A stretch of 44,018 bases of DNA from Nevskia sp. (lineage in GTDB: Bacteria; Pseudomonadota; Gammaproteobacteria; Nevskiales; Nevskiaceae), in NCBI GenBank assembly GCA_028291645.1, contig JAQGNU010000010.1, forward strand, positions 1 to 44,018, given 5' to 3'. The notes under the pieces are model-generated. The model ran no database searches. It saw only the letters and a list, made by a program, of their open reading frames with translations, and was not told the DNA's origin. Numbering within the stretch: position 1 is the first letter of the stretch; each line of letters opens with the position of its first letter. The position numbers and the translations under genes were made by a program. Shown piece by piece: positions 1-8,905 of the stretch.

Positions 1-835
1 GCGCACCGTAACTGATCAGCACCAGCGGCTCGAACCACACCAGGTTCTTGGCGTCGACTTCGCGGATGCCTGCGAGCGCGTGCTGCTGCAGGCCCTGCAG
101 CTTCTGTTCGTCGAAGATCGGACAACCGAGCGGCGGCAGGCACAAGGGATATTGCGTGCCGGGCCAAGGCTCGTTGATCAGGTCGTAGCCCATCAGGTGA
201 TCCTGCTGCGCCCATTTCGCCGCGACGGCACGCCAGGCATCGCGGTAGTAGTCCCACAGTCCGGCGTGATCGTTCCAGAAGTTGTTGAACGCGATGGACG
301 TGGCCGGCAGGAACAGATTGCCGGGGAAACCGGCATTCACCAGCAGCGGCACGCCGTCGTCGTAGACCGACCAGTCGGGAAAGCCTTCACCGTAGAAGCG
401 CTCGTTGTACATGTCCTCATGGAAATCCAGCTGCACCCAGATGCCACGCGCGGCCAGCAACTGCACGACACGATCGACCTGTTGCAGATAGGCCTGGTCG
501 ATCGCGCCGGGCGTCGGCATCACGCCGGCAAACAAGGTGCCGAGCCGCACCGCGTTGAAGCCATGATCACGCAGCCAATCGGCATCCGCAGCGGTGAAGC
601 CTGCGGGCGTATCCGGCGGCGCGTAGGGTTTCAGCTTCCACACCGCGTTGACGCCGTGCAGCAAAACGATGCGGTTGTCGTCGTCGACCAGGTAGACGCC
701 TTCCCGATGCAGCCGCGCAGGCGCCGCATCAGCAGCGCCGCTGGACGGTCCGACCGTCGGTGCGCCACTGCTGCCGCAGCCGCTCAGCAGCGCCATCGCC
801 ACGACGATGCCGAGCACTACGTTTACCTGCGGCAT
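1..835 (-). CDS. Endoglycoceramidase-like GH5 glycoside hydrolase, lipoprotein (3' end beyond window)
   Basis: Read on the minus strand from an ATG at 835 and still open at base 1; 278 residues are visible. A signal peptide ends in a lipobox (LSGC, Cys20) followed by a Gly/Ser tether, so this is probably an outer-membrane lipoprotein. LLHGVNAVWK (about 58-67), VQLDFHEDMYNERF (134-147) with GEGFPDW, and LINEPWPG (219-226) are hallmarks of the endoglycoceramidase branch of GH5, which cleaves the bond between glycan and ceramide. Glu222 in NEP would be the acid/base; the nucleophile Glu and the usual C-terminal beta-sandwich lie outside the window. Start choice: a G-rich ribosome site (GGGGGAAATC) directly precedes the ATG. 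It is divergent from an AraC regulator. A GH5 acting on another beta-glucoside is the alternative. Confidence 0.85.
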   Translation of the reverse strand, partial: MPQVNVVLGIVVAMALLSGCGSSGAPTVGPSSGAADAAPARLHREGVYLVDDDNRIVLLHGVNAVWKLKPYAPPDTPAGFTAADADWLRDHGFNAVRLGTLFAGVMPTPGAIDQAYLQQVDRVVQLLAARGIWVQLDFHEDMYNERFYGEGFPDWSVYDDGVPLLVNAGFPGNLFLPATSIAFNNFWNDHAGLWDYYRDAWRAVAAKWAQQDHLMGYDLINEPWPGTQYPLCLPPLGCPIFDEQKLQGLQQHALAGIREVDAKNLVWFEPLVLISYGA

Positions 836-1011
836 GATTTCCCCCACGTCAGCCGACGCGATGCGGCTTGCGCGGCCACCTTAGGGCGCGCGGACGCGGC
901 TGCGCTTGACCGCAGATGACAAACGACTGCGCTCGTCCGAACGGTGGGTGACAGTTGCCGGCGCTTGAATTACTGTACCGTCCGGTCGGCACATTAAATG
1001 CGTATAACGAG

Positions 1012-1023
1012 CCCGTTAACGGG
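1012..1023. promoter_or_regulatory. Perfect palindrome in the GH5/araC divergent region
   Basis: CCCGTTAACGGG is a perfect 12-bp palindrome about 80 bp before the AraC start and about 180 bp before the GH5 start. Its position suits an operator, but AraC proteins usually bind direct repeats, so the owner of the site is unknown. The surrounding 836-1100 region also holds AT-rich hexamers (965-970, 1003-1008), but I could not fix a convincing sigma-70 promoter. Confidence 0.3.
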
Positions 1024-1100
1024 ACACCGCGCGAACGGATCGCAGAATCGATCCAGCAGCGTCAGCGCAGATGCCGCGGCGAGCAGCAAGGAGAGGACCG

Positions 1101-2144
1101 ATGATGACGATGCAGATGCCGCGCGCAGGCGCGGTCGCGACAATCCGTTCGGGGGCGCTGGCCGGTCTCGGCGGATTCCTGGAGCAACGCGGCGTCACCA
1201 CACCCGCCTTGTGCGAACGCGTCGGTATCAACCCGGCGCTGCTGGCGAATCCCGAATCGCGCATGGCCGTGCGCGGTTATGTCGATCTGCTCGAGTCTGC
1301 TGCTTCGCAGACGCACAGCGATACGCTCGGCCTGAACCTTGGTTATCGGCAGCCGCTGGCGACGATGGGCACGCTCGGTGAAGTCACGCTGCGCGCGCCC
1401 GACATCGCCAGTGCGATCCGCAGTTTCGCCGACGCGATGCCGCTGCACCAGGAAGGCGCGAGACTGGCACTTGAAGTGCAGGATGAACGCGCGCTGCTGT
1501 CGTACTCGGTCAGCGATGCGGCGGTCGTCGAGTATCGTCAGGACGCCGAACTGTCGGTGGCGAAGATGCTGCATTTCGCCCGCGTGCTGCTGCGCCAGCC
1601 GCAATGGACGCCAACCGCGGTGTACTTCGAACATCCCGCGCCGGCCGATACCCAGGCGCACCGGCGCCTGTTCGGCGTGCCGGTGTATTTCTCGCAGGAC
1701 TGCAATGCGCTGGTGTTTCCGAGCGAGATGCTGAAACGGCGCATCTGCGGCAGCGTCGCTGAGCAGACCCGGACATCCGCGCAGATTCCGGCGCTGCTGC
1801 GACGCCAGGCGACCGCCATCGATCTGCTCGGCGAACTGCGTCTGCAGATCACCCGCGCGATGAAGGACGGCGGCGTTTCGATTGTCGACAGCGCGGCGAC
1901 GCTCGGCATGAGCGAACGCACCTTGCAACGTCGGCTCGGCGAGTTCGGTCTGAGTTACAACAGCTTCGTCGAGCGCATCCGCTTCGAACTGTCGCAACGC
2001 TATCTGCAACAGGCGCATCTGCCGCTGACGGAGATCGGCTACCTGCTCGGCTATTCCGAATTGAGCGCGTTCAGCCGTGCGTTCCGTCGCTGGGCCGGCG
2101 AGAGCCCGCAGAGCTTCCGGCGCCGCGGCAGATGCGCCAACTGA
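1101..2144 (+). CDS. AraC family transcriptional regulator
   Basis: A 347-residue DNA-binding regulator. The N-terminal two thirds resembles the arabinose-binding-like domain of the OruR/ArgR-type AraC proteins (GGFLEQRGV, LGLNLGYRQ, MGTLGEVTLRAPDI). The last ~100 residues are the double helix-turn-helix domain, recognisable by MSERTLQRRLGEFGLSYNSF and LTEIGYLLGYSELSAFSRAFRRWAGESPQSFR. I chose the ATG at 1101 because AAGGAGAGG ends five bases upstream; an in-frame ATG at 1071 has no such site. It is divergent from the endoglycoceramidase-like gene, which suggests, but does not show, that it controls that gene. The ligand is unknown. Confidence 0.93.
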   Translation: MMTMQMPRAGAVATIRSGALAGLGGFLEQRGVTTPALCERVGINPALLANPESRMAVRGYVDLLESAASQTHSDTLGLNLGYRQPLATMGTLGEVTLRAPDIASAIRSFADAMPLHQEGARLALEVQDERALLSYSVSDAAVVEYRQDAELSVAKMLHFARVLLRQPQWTPTAVYFEHPAPADTQAHRRLFGVPVYFSQDCNALVFPSEMLKRRICGSVAEQTRTSAQIPALLRRQATAIDLLGELRLQITRAMKDGGVSIVDSAATLGMSERTLQRRLGEFGLSYNSFVERIRFELSQRYLQQAHLPLTEIGYLLGYSELSAFSRAFRRWAGESPQSFRRRGRCAN

Positions 2145-2320
2145 TCGCCCGCCACGTGAATTATTTGCGCGGGCTCCAAACCCGAGATCGGCCTGGCGGC
2201 ATCTAAGCCGGGAGCGGTGCGTGCGGTTCGATCGCCGTACCGGCCGCACCACCCAGTCGCGTTCGCACCGCCGATCACGCTAGTCTGGGGGCAGCCGATC
2301 TTCGACGGAGTGATTCAGGG

Positions 2321-3079
2321 ATGAAGGGTTTATTGATACTCGCCGCGACCGTCTTCGCAGGCGCGGCGCAGGCGCTCGATGTCGACGACATCGCCGCCAA
2401 GAATGCCGAGGCCAAGGGCGGGCTCGCGAAGCTCCATGCAATCACTACCCTCAAGCGCCAGGGCAAGCTGCTGATACAGGGTGGACAGTACCGGCTCGAA
2501 TACGTCGAGATGCAGAAGCGCGGCGGCATGATCCGCGACGAGGCGACGCTGCAAGGCCTTACCGTGATCCAGGCCAACGACGGCAAGGAAGGCTGGCAGG
2601 TCAATCCGTTCCAGGGCCGCAAGAGCGCCGAGCGCACGCCGCCGGATGACAACAAGGGTCTGATCGAAGATGCTGATATCGAGGGTCCGCTGGTCGACTA
2701 CAAGACCAAGCATTACCAGCTCGAGGATGCCGGCACCGAGGATGTCGACGGCACCCCGGCATTGAAGCTGAAGCTGACACGGCCGGGCGGCGACATCACC
2801 TACCTCTATCTCGACCCCGATCACTTCCTTGAAATCCGCAGCGTCAGCCTGCGCAGCGAGCACGGCGTGCCGGTGGAGATGCAGACCGATTACGGCGACT
2901 ACGAGCAGGTCGCCGGCGTCTATTTTCCATTCTCGATCGTCAGCGGCAAGAAAGGCTCGTCCGATACGCAGGTGATCGAGTTCGACAAGGGCGAGGCCAA
3001 TCTCGATATCAAGGACGCCAAGTTCCACTTCCCGGCACCCGGCGTCATCGTCGGTCCGGTCTCCGAGACGGAGCCATGA
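2321..3079 (+). CDS. LolA-like outer-membrane lipoprotein-sorting family protein
   Basis: A 252-residue secreted protein with a signal peptide cleaved after about residue 18 (AGAAQA). The mature part is beta-rich and has the features of the LolA/LolB-like 'outer membrane lipoprotein-sorting protein' group: an N-terminal helix IAAKNAEAKGGLAKL, then strands including GKLLIQGGQYRLEY, GKEGWQVNPFQGR, PALKLKLTRPGGDITYLYLDPDHF and YEQVAGVYFPFSI. The family fold binds acyl chains or hydrophobic ligands in the periplasm. It overlaps the next gene by four bases (ATGA), so the two are translationally coupled. The substrate cannot be named. It is not the housekeeping LolA, because the context and sequence differ. 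Confidence 0.8.
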   Translation: MKGLLILAATVFAGAAQALDVDDIAAKNAEAKGGLAKLHAITTLKRQGKLLIQGGQYRLEYVEMQKRGGMIRDEATLQGLTVIQANDGKEGWQVNPFQGRKSAERTPPDDNKGLIEDADIEGPLVDYKTKHYQLEDAGTEDVDGTPALKLKLTRPGGDITYLYLDPDHFLEIRSVSLRSEHGVPVEMQTDYGDYEQVAGVYFPFSIVSGKKGSSDTQVIEFDKGEANLDIKDAKFHFPAPGVIVGPVSETEP

Positions 3080-6000
3080 GCATGCGCATCTTCCTTTCGT
3101 TCAGAGCGCTGCTCGTCGCGAGCCTGATCAGCGCCGGCGCGACTCCGCTGCTGGCCGCGGAAGCGCCGCCGGCGCCCGCGGTGTTCGATTCCGGCAGCAT
3201 CTCCGGTCTCGGCGCACGCAACATTGGCTCGGCGACGATGAGTGGCCGCATCGCTGCGATCGCTGCGCAGAACATCGGCGGTAAGACCACGCTATTCGTC
3301 GGCGCCGCCAGCGGCGGCGTGTGGAAATCGACCGACGCCGGCACCACGTTCAAGCCGGTATTCGACGAGCAGCCGCTGCAGTCGATCGGCGCCATCGCGA
3401 TCGATCCGCAGAATCCGCAGAACGTCTGGGTCGGCACCGGCGAGGCTTGGACACGCAACAGTGTCTCGGTCGGCGACGGCATCTACAAGTCGACCGACAG
3501 CGGCGAGACCTGGATGCCCAGCGGCCTGCCGAACTCGGAACGCATCGCCAAGATCTTGGTCGATCCGCGTGTCAGCGACACCGTTTATGCCTGCGTGCCC
3601 GGCAAGCTGTGGAGCGACTCCGCCGACCGCGGCCTCTACAAGACCACCGACGGTGGCAAGAACTGGAAGTTGATCCTGCCCGGCGCCAATCTCTCCACCG
3701 GCTGCGCGTCGATCGATTTCGATCCGAAGAACGCCGACGTGATCTTTGCCAGCAACTGGGACTTCCGCCGCAAGGGCTGGACCTTCCGCTCCGGCGGCGA
3801 CGGTCCCGACGCGGCTTCCGGCAGCGGCCTGTTCCGCTCCGCCGATGGCGGCGCGAACTGGACCGAAGTCACACCCGAGGCCAACAGCGGCTTTCCGGCC
3901 AAGCCTTACGGACGCATCGCGGTTGCGGTTGCACCGAGCGATTCCAATACCGTCTACGCGGTGGTCGAAGCGGTCGATTCGGCGCTGTACATCTCACACG
4001 ACGGCGGCAAGACCTGGGAGGCCGGCGACAAGAGCCAGTGGATGGTGTGGCGGCCGTTCTATTTCTCCAGCCTGATCGTCGATCCGTTGAATCCCAAGCT
4101 GGTCTACAAGACCGACGGTGCCTTGATCCGCAGCGACGACGGCGGCAAGAGTTTCGCGACCATCGGCGGTTTCGTCGGCATGCACGGCGATGTGCACGCG
4201 GTATGGATCGATCCGAGCAACACTCAGCACGTCATCTCCGGCGACGATGGCGGCTTGTGGCTGTCGTACGACGGCGGTAACAAGTGGTGGAAAGGCGACA
4301 ACCTGCCGATCTCGCAGTTCTATCACGTCAGCGTCGATGCAGCGGACCCCTATCACGTGCTCGGCGGCCTGCAGGACAACAGTTCCTGGCGTGGCGATTC
4401 CTCGTATCCGGGCGGCATCACCAATTCGCGCTGGGAGAATTTCTACGGCGGCGACGGCTTCTGGATGTTCGCCGACCCGAGCGATCCGAACTACCTGTAC
4501 GCCGAATACCAGGGCGGCAACATCGGCCGCGTCAACGTCAATACACACGAGACGCGCGACGTCCAACCGAAGCCGAACTACAAGGAAAAGCTGCGCTGGA
4601 ACTGGAACACACCGATCGCGCTATCGCCGACCAACAAGAAGACGCTCTACATCGGCGCGCAGTTCCTGTTCCGCTCGCGCGATCACGGCCAGACCTGGCA
4701 ACGTATTTCACCGGACCTGAGCACCAACGATCCGGACAAGCAGAAGCAGGAAGAGTCCGGCGGCATCACCGTCGACAACTCCGCGGCGGAAATGCATACG
4801 ACGATCTACTCGATCAGCGAATCGCCGAAGAGCGCGAATACGATCTGGGTCGGCACCGACGATGGCAATCTGCAGCTGACGCGCGATGGCGGCAAGCACT
4901 GGAAAAATCTCGTCGGCAACGTCAAAGGCCTGCCGAAGAATTCCTGGGTCAGCTGGGTGCAGGCCGGCAACTTCGACGCCGGCACCGCCTATGCGGCGTT
5001 CGATCGCCACAGCTTCGGCGACCTTGCGCCCTACCTCTACAAGACCACCGACTTCGGCCTGCATTGGACGCCGTTGCTGAACAGCGCCGATGCACGCGGC
5101 GTGCGCGGCTATGCGCATGTGATCCGCGAGGATCTGCAGAAACCAAAGCTGCTGTTCCTCGGCACCGAGTTCGGGCTGTGGGTGTCGGTCGACGGCGGTG
5201 GCGCCTGGGCGCAGTTCAAAGGCGGACATCTACCGAGCGTGGCCGTGCGCGATCTGGCGATCCAGCCGCGCGATAACGATCTGGTGATCGCCACGCATGG
5301 CCGCGGCATCTGGATCGTCGACGACATCACGCCGCTGCGCACGCTGTCGTCGGAGGTACTGCAGCAGGACGCAGTGTTCACCGCAGCGCGCCCGGTGCAA
5401 CAGCGCATCGAAGCGCAGGGCGGCTGGGTCAACGGCGCGGCCGTGTTCGTCGGCGACGACGTGCCCGATGGCGCGATGATCAGCTACTACCAGCGCGAAC
5501 GACACCTGTACGGCAAGCTCAAGATCGAGGTACTCGATGCCAATGGCAAGGTCGTCGACGAACTGCCGGCATCGACCCGCCGCGGACTCAATCGCGTGAT
5601 CTGGACCATGCACGTAAAGCCGCCGCGCGTGCCGCCAGCCGCGCAGCTGGCACAAGCCGGCGCGCTGGGCGCGCGCGTGATGCCGGGCACCTACACGGTG
5701 CGGATGACCAAGAACGGACAGGTCTACGATCTGCCGATCAAGGTCGCGCTCGATCGCCGCAGCAAGCACACGCTGGCGGAGCGCCGGCAGCAGTTCGAGG
5801 CGGCGAGCAAGGTCAGCGACTTGTTCGGCGACGAGAGCGAGCTGTTCGACAAGATCACCGACCTGCGCGCGAATCTGGCGAAACGCCTCAAGGCCAGCGC
5901 GAATGACGATGTGCTGGCGGCGCAGCTACGCGCGTTCGACGACAAGCTCGATGCGGTACGCAAGCAGATCGTCGCGACCAAGGAAGGCGGCGCGATCACC

Positions 6001-6333
6001 GGCGAGGAGCGCCTGCGCGAGCACACCGACCAGCTCTACGGCGCCGTGCTGTCTTGGGATGGTCAGCCGTCGGGCTACCAGCTCGCCTACCTCGCCAGCC
6101 TGCGGCACGAACTCGAAGATGTCGAAAAGCAGTTCACCGCACTAATTGCGAACGATCTGCCGAGCATCAACGACGCACTCAAGGCCAAGCAGCAGGAACC
6201 GCTGACGGTGCTCGAACAGGTGCCGGTGGCCGAGGAGGAATACTCCAGCGGCAGCAGCCGTGCAGGCGCCGATCGCGATGCTGATTTCGGCATGGAGCGC
6301 ACACTGCCGAAGGATTTGCGTCTGAGTTACTGA
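3076..6333 (+). CDS. Secreted sortilin/VPS10-type Asp-box (BNR) beta-propeller protein
   Basis: A 1085-residue exported protein with a signal peptide ending near residue 28 (LLAAEAPP). At least eleven Asp-box motifs (S/T-x-D-x-G-x-x-W/F) run through the first ~700 residues, for example KSTDAGTTF, KSTDSGETW, KTTDGGKNW, RSADGGANW, RSRDHGQTW, LTRDGGKHW and VSVDGGGAW, giving one or two large propellers. ATHGRGIWIVDDITPLR closes the propeller. A beta domain follows, then a charged helical region (about 890-1010). Such proteins are often annotated 'glycosyl hydrolase', but Asp boxes are structural and I see no catalytic assignment. It is coupled to the LolA-like gene by an ATGA overlap and followed by an intrinsic terminator. 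Confidence 0.88.
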   Translation: MSMRIFLSFRALLVASLISAGATPLLAAEAPPAPAVFDSGSISGLGARNIGSATMSGRIAAIAAQNIGGKTTLFVGAASGGVWKSTDAGTTFKPVFDEQPLQSIGAIAIDPQNPQNVWVGTGEAWTRNSVSVGDGIYKSTDSGETWMPSGLPNSERIAKILVDPRVSDTVYACVPGKLWSDSADRGLYKTTDGGKNWKLILPGANLSTGCASIDFDPKNADVIFASNWDFRRKGWTFRSGGDGPDAASGSGLFRSADGGANWTEVTPEANSGFPAKPYGRIAVAVAPSDSNTVYAVVEAVDSALYISHDGGKTWEAGDKSQWMVWRPFYFSSLIVDPLNPKLVYKTDGALIRSDDGGKSFATIGGFVGMHGDVHAVWIDPSNTQHVISGDDGGLWLSYDGGNKWWKGDNLPISQFYHVSVDAADPYHVLGGLQDNSSWRGDSSYPGGITNSRWENFYGGDGFWMFADPSDPNYLYAEYQGGNIGRVNVNTHETRDVQPKPNYKEKLRWNWNTPIALSPTNKKTLYIGAQFLFRSRDHGQTWQRISPDLSTNDPDKQKQEESGGITVDNSAAEMHTTIYSISESPKSANTIWVGTDDGNLQLTRDGGKHWKNLVGNVKGLPKNSWVSWVQAGNFDAGTAYAAFDRHSFGDLAPYLYKTTDFGLHWTPLLNSADARGVRGYAHVIREDLQKPKLLFLGTEFGLWVSVDGGGAWAQFKGGHLPSVAVRDLAIQPRDNDLVIATHGRGIWIVDDITPLRTLSSEVLQQDAVFTAARPVQQRIEAQGGWVNGAAVFVGDDVPDGAMISYYQRERHLYGKLKIEVLDANGKVVDELPASTRRGLNRVIWTMHVKPPRVPPAAQLAQAGALGARVMPGTYTVRMTKNGQVYDLPIKVALDRRSKHTLAERRQQFEAASKVSDLFGDESELFDKITDLRANLAKRLKASANDDVLAAQLRAFDDKLDAVRKQIVATKEGGAITGEERLREHTDQLYGAVLSWDGQPSGYQLAYLASLRHELEDVEKQFTALIANDLPSINDALKAKQQEPLTVLEQVPVAEEEYSSGSSRAGADRDADFGMERTLPKDLRLSY

Positions 6334-6350
6334 GCGGGTGGCGGCACCGC

Positions 6351-6380
6351 AAAAGGCCCGCGACTGCGCGGGCTTTTTTT
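6351..6380 (+). terminator. Intrinsic terminator after the sortilin-type gene
   Basis: A perfect 7-bp GC stem (GCCCGCG at 6356-6362, CGCGGGC at 6367-6373) with a 4-base loop ACTG is followed by seven Ts (6374-6380). It lies 18 bases past the stop codon at 6333. The AAAA at 6351-6354 could give weak termination of the convergent TonB-receptor transcript too. Confidence 0.9.
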
Positions 6381-6456
6381 ACCGAGCAGCATTGCAAATG
6401 CGTGCGCGTGCCGGTCACCCTGTCGACATTCGCCGGCTGCTGCTCGCAGTCAGCGC

Positions 6457-8637
6457 TCAAAGATCCGCCGACAGCGCGAACAGGAAGCTGCGTGCCGGCA
6501 ACAGGTAGTACGAGCGGTCGCCGAATTCGCTTTCGGTCACCGGCGGACGGCGGTTGCTCAGGTTATTGCCATATAGCGATGCGCCGTAGCGATGCCAGCG
6601 ATAGCCGAGACTGGCATCCGCGGTGACATAGCTGCCGGTCGGCGCCGTGTTCGCGCGATCGAGATAACGCCGGCCGACGTAGTTGCCGATCGCGCTGGCG
6701 TTGAAGCCCTGAGCCGGCGTGTAGAGCACACCGAGCGAGGCCAGCGAATGCGGCGACAGTTCAAGTTGCTTGCCGTCGAGCGATTGCGTGTTGCCGTCGG
6801 CGTCGGTTTCCGCATACGGGCCGAAACGCGCGTTGTGGTAGCTGTAGTTGGCGGCCACTGCGAGCGTGCTACTGAAGTGATAGCGCGTTTCCATTTCGAC
6901 GCCGCGGAACAGCTCGGAGCCGGCGTTCTGCATTTGCGGATTGCCGTCGGCATCGGTGGTGGCGACGACCAGATTATTGAAGTGCAGGAAGAAGAAATCG
7001 AGATCGTAGTCGAGCCGGCCGTCGAGCAGCCTGCCTTTCACGCCAGCCTCGTAGCTGCGCGCGGTTTCCGGGTTCAGCACTTCGGGCGTTACGTCCGGGC
7101 CAAAGTCGATCGCGGCCGGCTTGAAGGTATTGCGGTAATCGGCGAACACGACGGCCTGGTCGGCGCCGGCAGTCCAGGCGACATAGCTGGCGCCGAGCAT
7201 GCCGGAAAGCCGCGTCTTGTTGCGCCGATCGTAGGCGTCGATATCGGCCGTGGCGTCCGCCGTATCGATATGCGTCGAAGTCTTGCGCTCCTTGGTCTCG
7301 TTGAGCCTGAGGCCGGCGAGTACATCCCAGCGCGCCGACGGCTTCCAGTCGGCCTGCAGGTATTGGCCGATGAACGCGCGACGATCGTCGACGCCGTTGA
7401 TCTCGTCGACCGGTCGTGTGCTGGTCGCCGGCGGCGTAGTTCCGCGTAGTTCCGCGAAGTAAGCGCCGTTGGTGCTCTGCTGCTTGCCGGAGCCGTACAG
7501 CAGGTCGGCGCCGTAGACGACATCGAGCTGGTCGAACAGATGCTTGCCGAAATGCGTATCGAAGTAACTGTCGATGACGCCGCGATCCTGATCCTGGTAG
7601 TCGGCGTTGGTAGCGGCCTCGTCCGGCGTCATGTCGACGCGCAGGAAGCCGCGCCGGTCACGCACGTTCGAGTGCGAATACGATGCGGTGCTGTCCCATA
7701 GCCCGAGCGTGGTCGGCCTGCTGTACCCGAGCACGAGGTGATAGCGGTGCTCGTCGATATGCGCGTCGGCCGGATTCAGATTGTCGTCGGCTCGCGTCGC
7801 CGTGGTCAGCGCCTCGCCTTCGCGCACCGTCGGACTGTTCGGCACGGTGTGCTGCGATGTCAGATCAGCGTCGAGCCGCAACTGGCCGCCCGCCAGCGGC
7901 ATCGCGCCGCGATATAGCGCCTTGCCGTTGTTGATGTCCTCGCGCGCATCGGAAAACTGCTGGCGCTCGCCGCTGATCGCAAGCGATTGCTTGAAGCTGC
8001 CGATCGCCGGCAACGCCGTCGAAGCCGAGCCACGTAGAGTGCCGTAGCTGCCATAGCCCAGCTCGACGCGATCGGCCGCCTCGCCCGCCGCATAATGAAT
8101 CACCTGGATCACGCCAACGAAAGCGGTGGCGCCATAGATCACCGGCGCAGCACCGCGCAGGACTTCGATGCGCTCGACGTTATTCAGATCGAGCGTCGGA
8201 ATCGAAGGATTGAAGGCCCCGCCCCAGGGCACGCCATCAACCACCAGCAAGAATGCATCGAACTCGTGCAGCCCCCAGAACGAAGGCACTGCGCCGGCAG
8301 GACCGGCATCGCCGCCAGGCGGCGCTTCGACGCCCGCAACCAGCGCCAGTGCGCCGCGCAGATCGTTGACGCCGCGCGCGCGCAATTCACGACCATCGAC
8401 GATGCTGACCGCGGCCGGCACCGTCGAAACCGGCTCCGGCGTACGCGTCGCGGTGACCTGCAGCGCGTCCAGCACGGTCACGGCATCTGGCTCGGCCGCC
8501 TGCACGGAGATGGAGATGCCGAAGGCTGCGCTGACGGCCGCAAGCAGCGACAGTCGCCGCAGGAATCGGATGCACCCAACCGTGCGCTGCACAATCAGCA
8601 GCAGGCCGCGACGTGCGGCAGCTGTTCTAGGCGTCAT
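6457..8637 (-). CDS. TonB-dependent outer-membrane receptor
   Basis: About 726 residues. The long signal region ends near SVQAAEPD, followed by a TonB-box-like stretch (DALQVTATR). The plug domain shows SIVDGRELRARGVNDLRGAL, WGLHEFDAFLLVVDGVP and VERIEVLRGAAPVIYGATAFVGVIQVI, and the rest is a barrel ending with RSYYLLPARSFLFALSADL. Barrel repeats such as YEAGVKGRLLDGRLDYDLDFF are typical. I prefer the ATG at 8637 (GGGA seven bases upstream); ATGs at 8649 and 8793 are in frame. It is convergent with the sortilin-type gene and divergent from the DUF1329 operon. No siderophore, cobalamin or sugar genes are nearby, so the substrate is unknown; a lipidic or hydrophobic ligand would fit the context (inference). 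Confidence 0.92.
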   Translation of the reverse strand: MTPRTAAARRGLLLIVQRTVGCIRFLRRLSLLAAVSAAFGISISVQAAEPDAVTVLDALQVTATRTPEPVSTVPAAVSIVDGRELRARGVNDLRGALALVAGVEAPPGGDAGPAGAVPSFWGLHEFDAFLLVVDGVPWGGAFNPSIPTLDLNNVERIEVLRGAAPVIYGATAFVGVIQVIHYAAGEAADRVELGYGSYGTLRGSASTALPAIGSFKQSLAISGERQQFSDAREDINNGKALYRGAMPLAGGQLRLDADLTSQHTVPNSPTVREGEALTTATRADDNLNPADAHIDEHRYHLVLGYSRPTTLGLWDSTASYSHSNVRDRRGFLRVDMTPDEAATNADYQDQDRGVIDSYFDTHFGKHLFDQLDVVYGADLLYGSGKQQSTNGAYFAELRGTTPPATSTRPVDEINGVDDRRAFIGQYLQADWKPSARWDVLAGLRLNETKERKTSTHIDTADATADIDAYDRRNKTRLSGMLGASYVAWTAGADQAVVFADYRNTFKPAAIDFGPDVTPEVLNPETARSYEAGVKGRLLDGRLDYDLDFFFLHFNNLVVATTDADGNPQMQNAGSELFRGVEMETRYHFSSTLAVAANYSYHNARFGPYAETDADGNTQSLDGKQLELSPHSLASLGVLYTPAQGFNASAIGNYVGRRYLDRANTAPTGSYVTADASLGYRWHRYGASLYGNNLSNRRPPVTESEFGDRSYYLLPARSFLFALSADL

Positions 8638-8905
8638 CGCTAGTCCCATTGAAGTCGGAGATTGCGGGAGTGTAGCGCCGGCTTCCCCAGCCGGGCCATG
8701 CATGCCGCACCGATTTATGGATGCGCTAGCGGTGCGTATGGTTTGAACGACGACGGCGATGCCATTGCAGGGCGAGCTTCGTTGTACCGGCACAGCTCCG
8801 TGGCGCAGGATGTCAAGGCAGGGGCAGCGTCATCGGCGATATTCGAAAGCGTCACTTAGACTGCGCGGGTCAGACCGGCGTCGCCCATTCGATAGGGAGC
8901 GGTAG

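Noticed and set aside
80-919. Plus-strand open frame at the window start
   Set aside because: The opposite strand encodes a clear GH5 lipoprotein with NEP and lipobox motifs; the plus frame shows no recognisable domain.
836-1100. Sigma-70 promoters for GH5 and AraC
   Set aside because: Candidate hexamers (965-970, 1003-1008) do not pair at acceptable spacing.
3076-6333. Sialidase or other glycosidase assignment for the Asp-box protein
   Set aside because: Asp boxes are structural; I see no sialidase Arg triad or other catalytic pattern.
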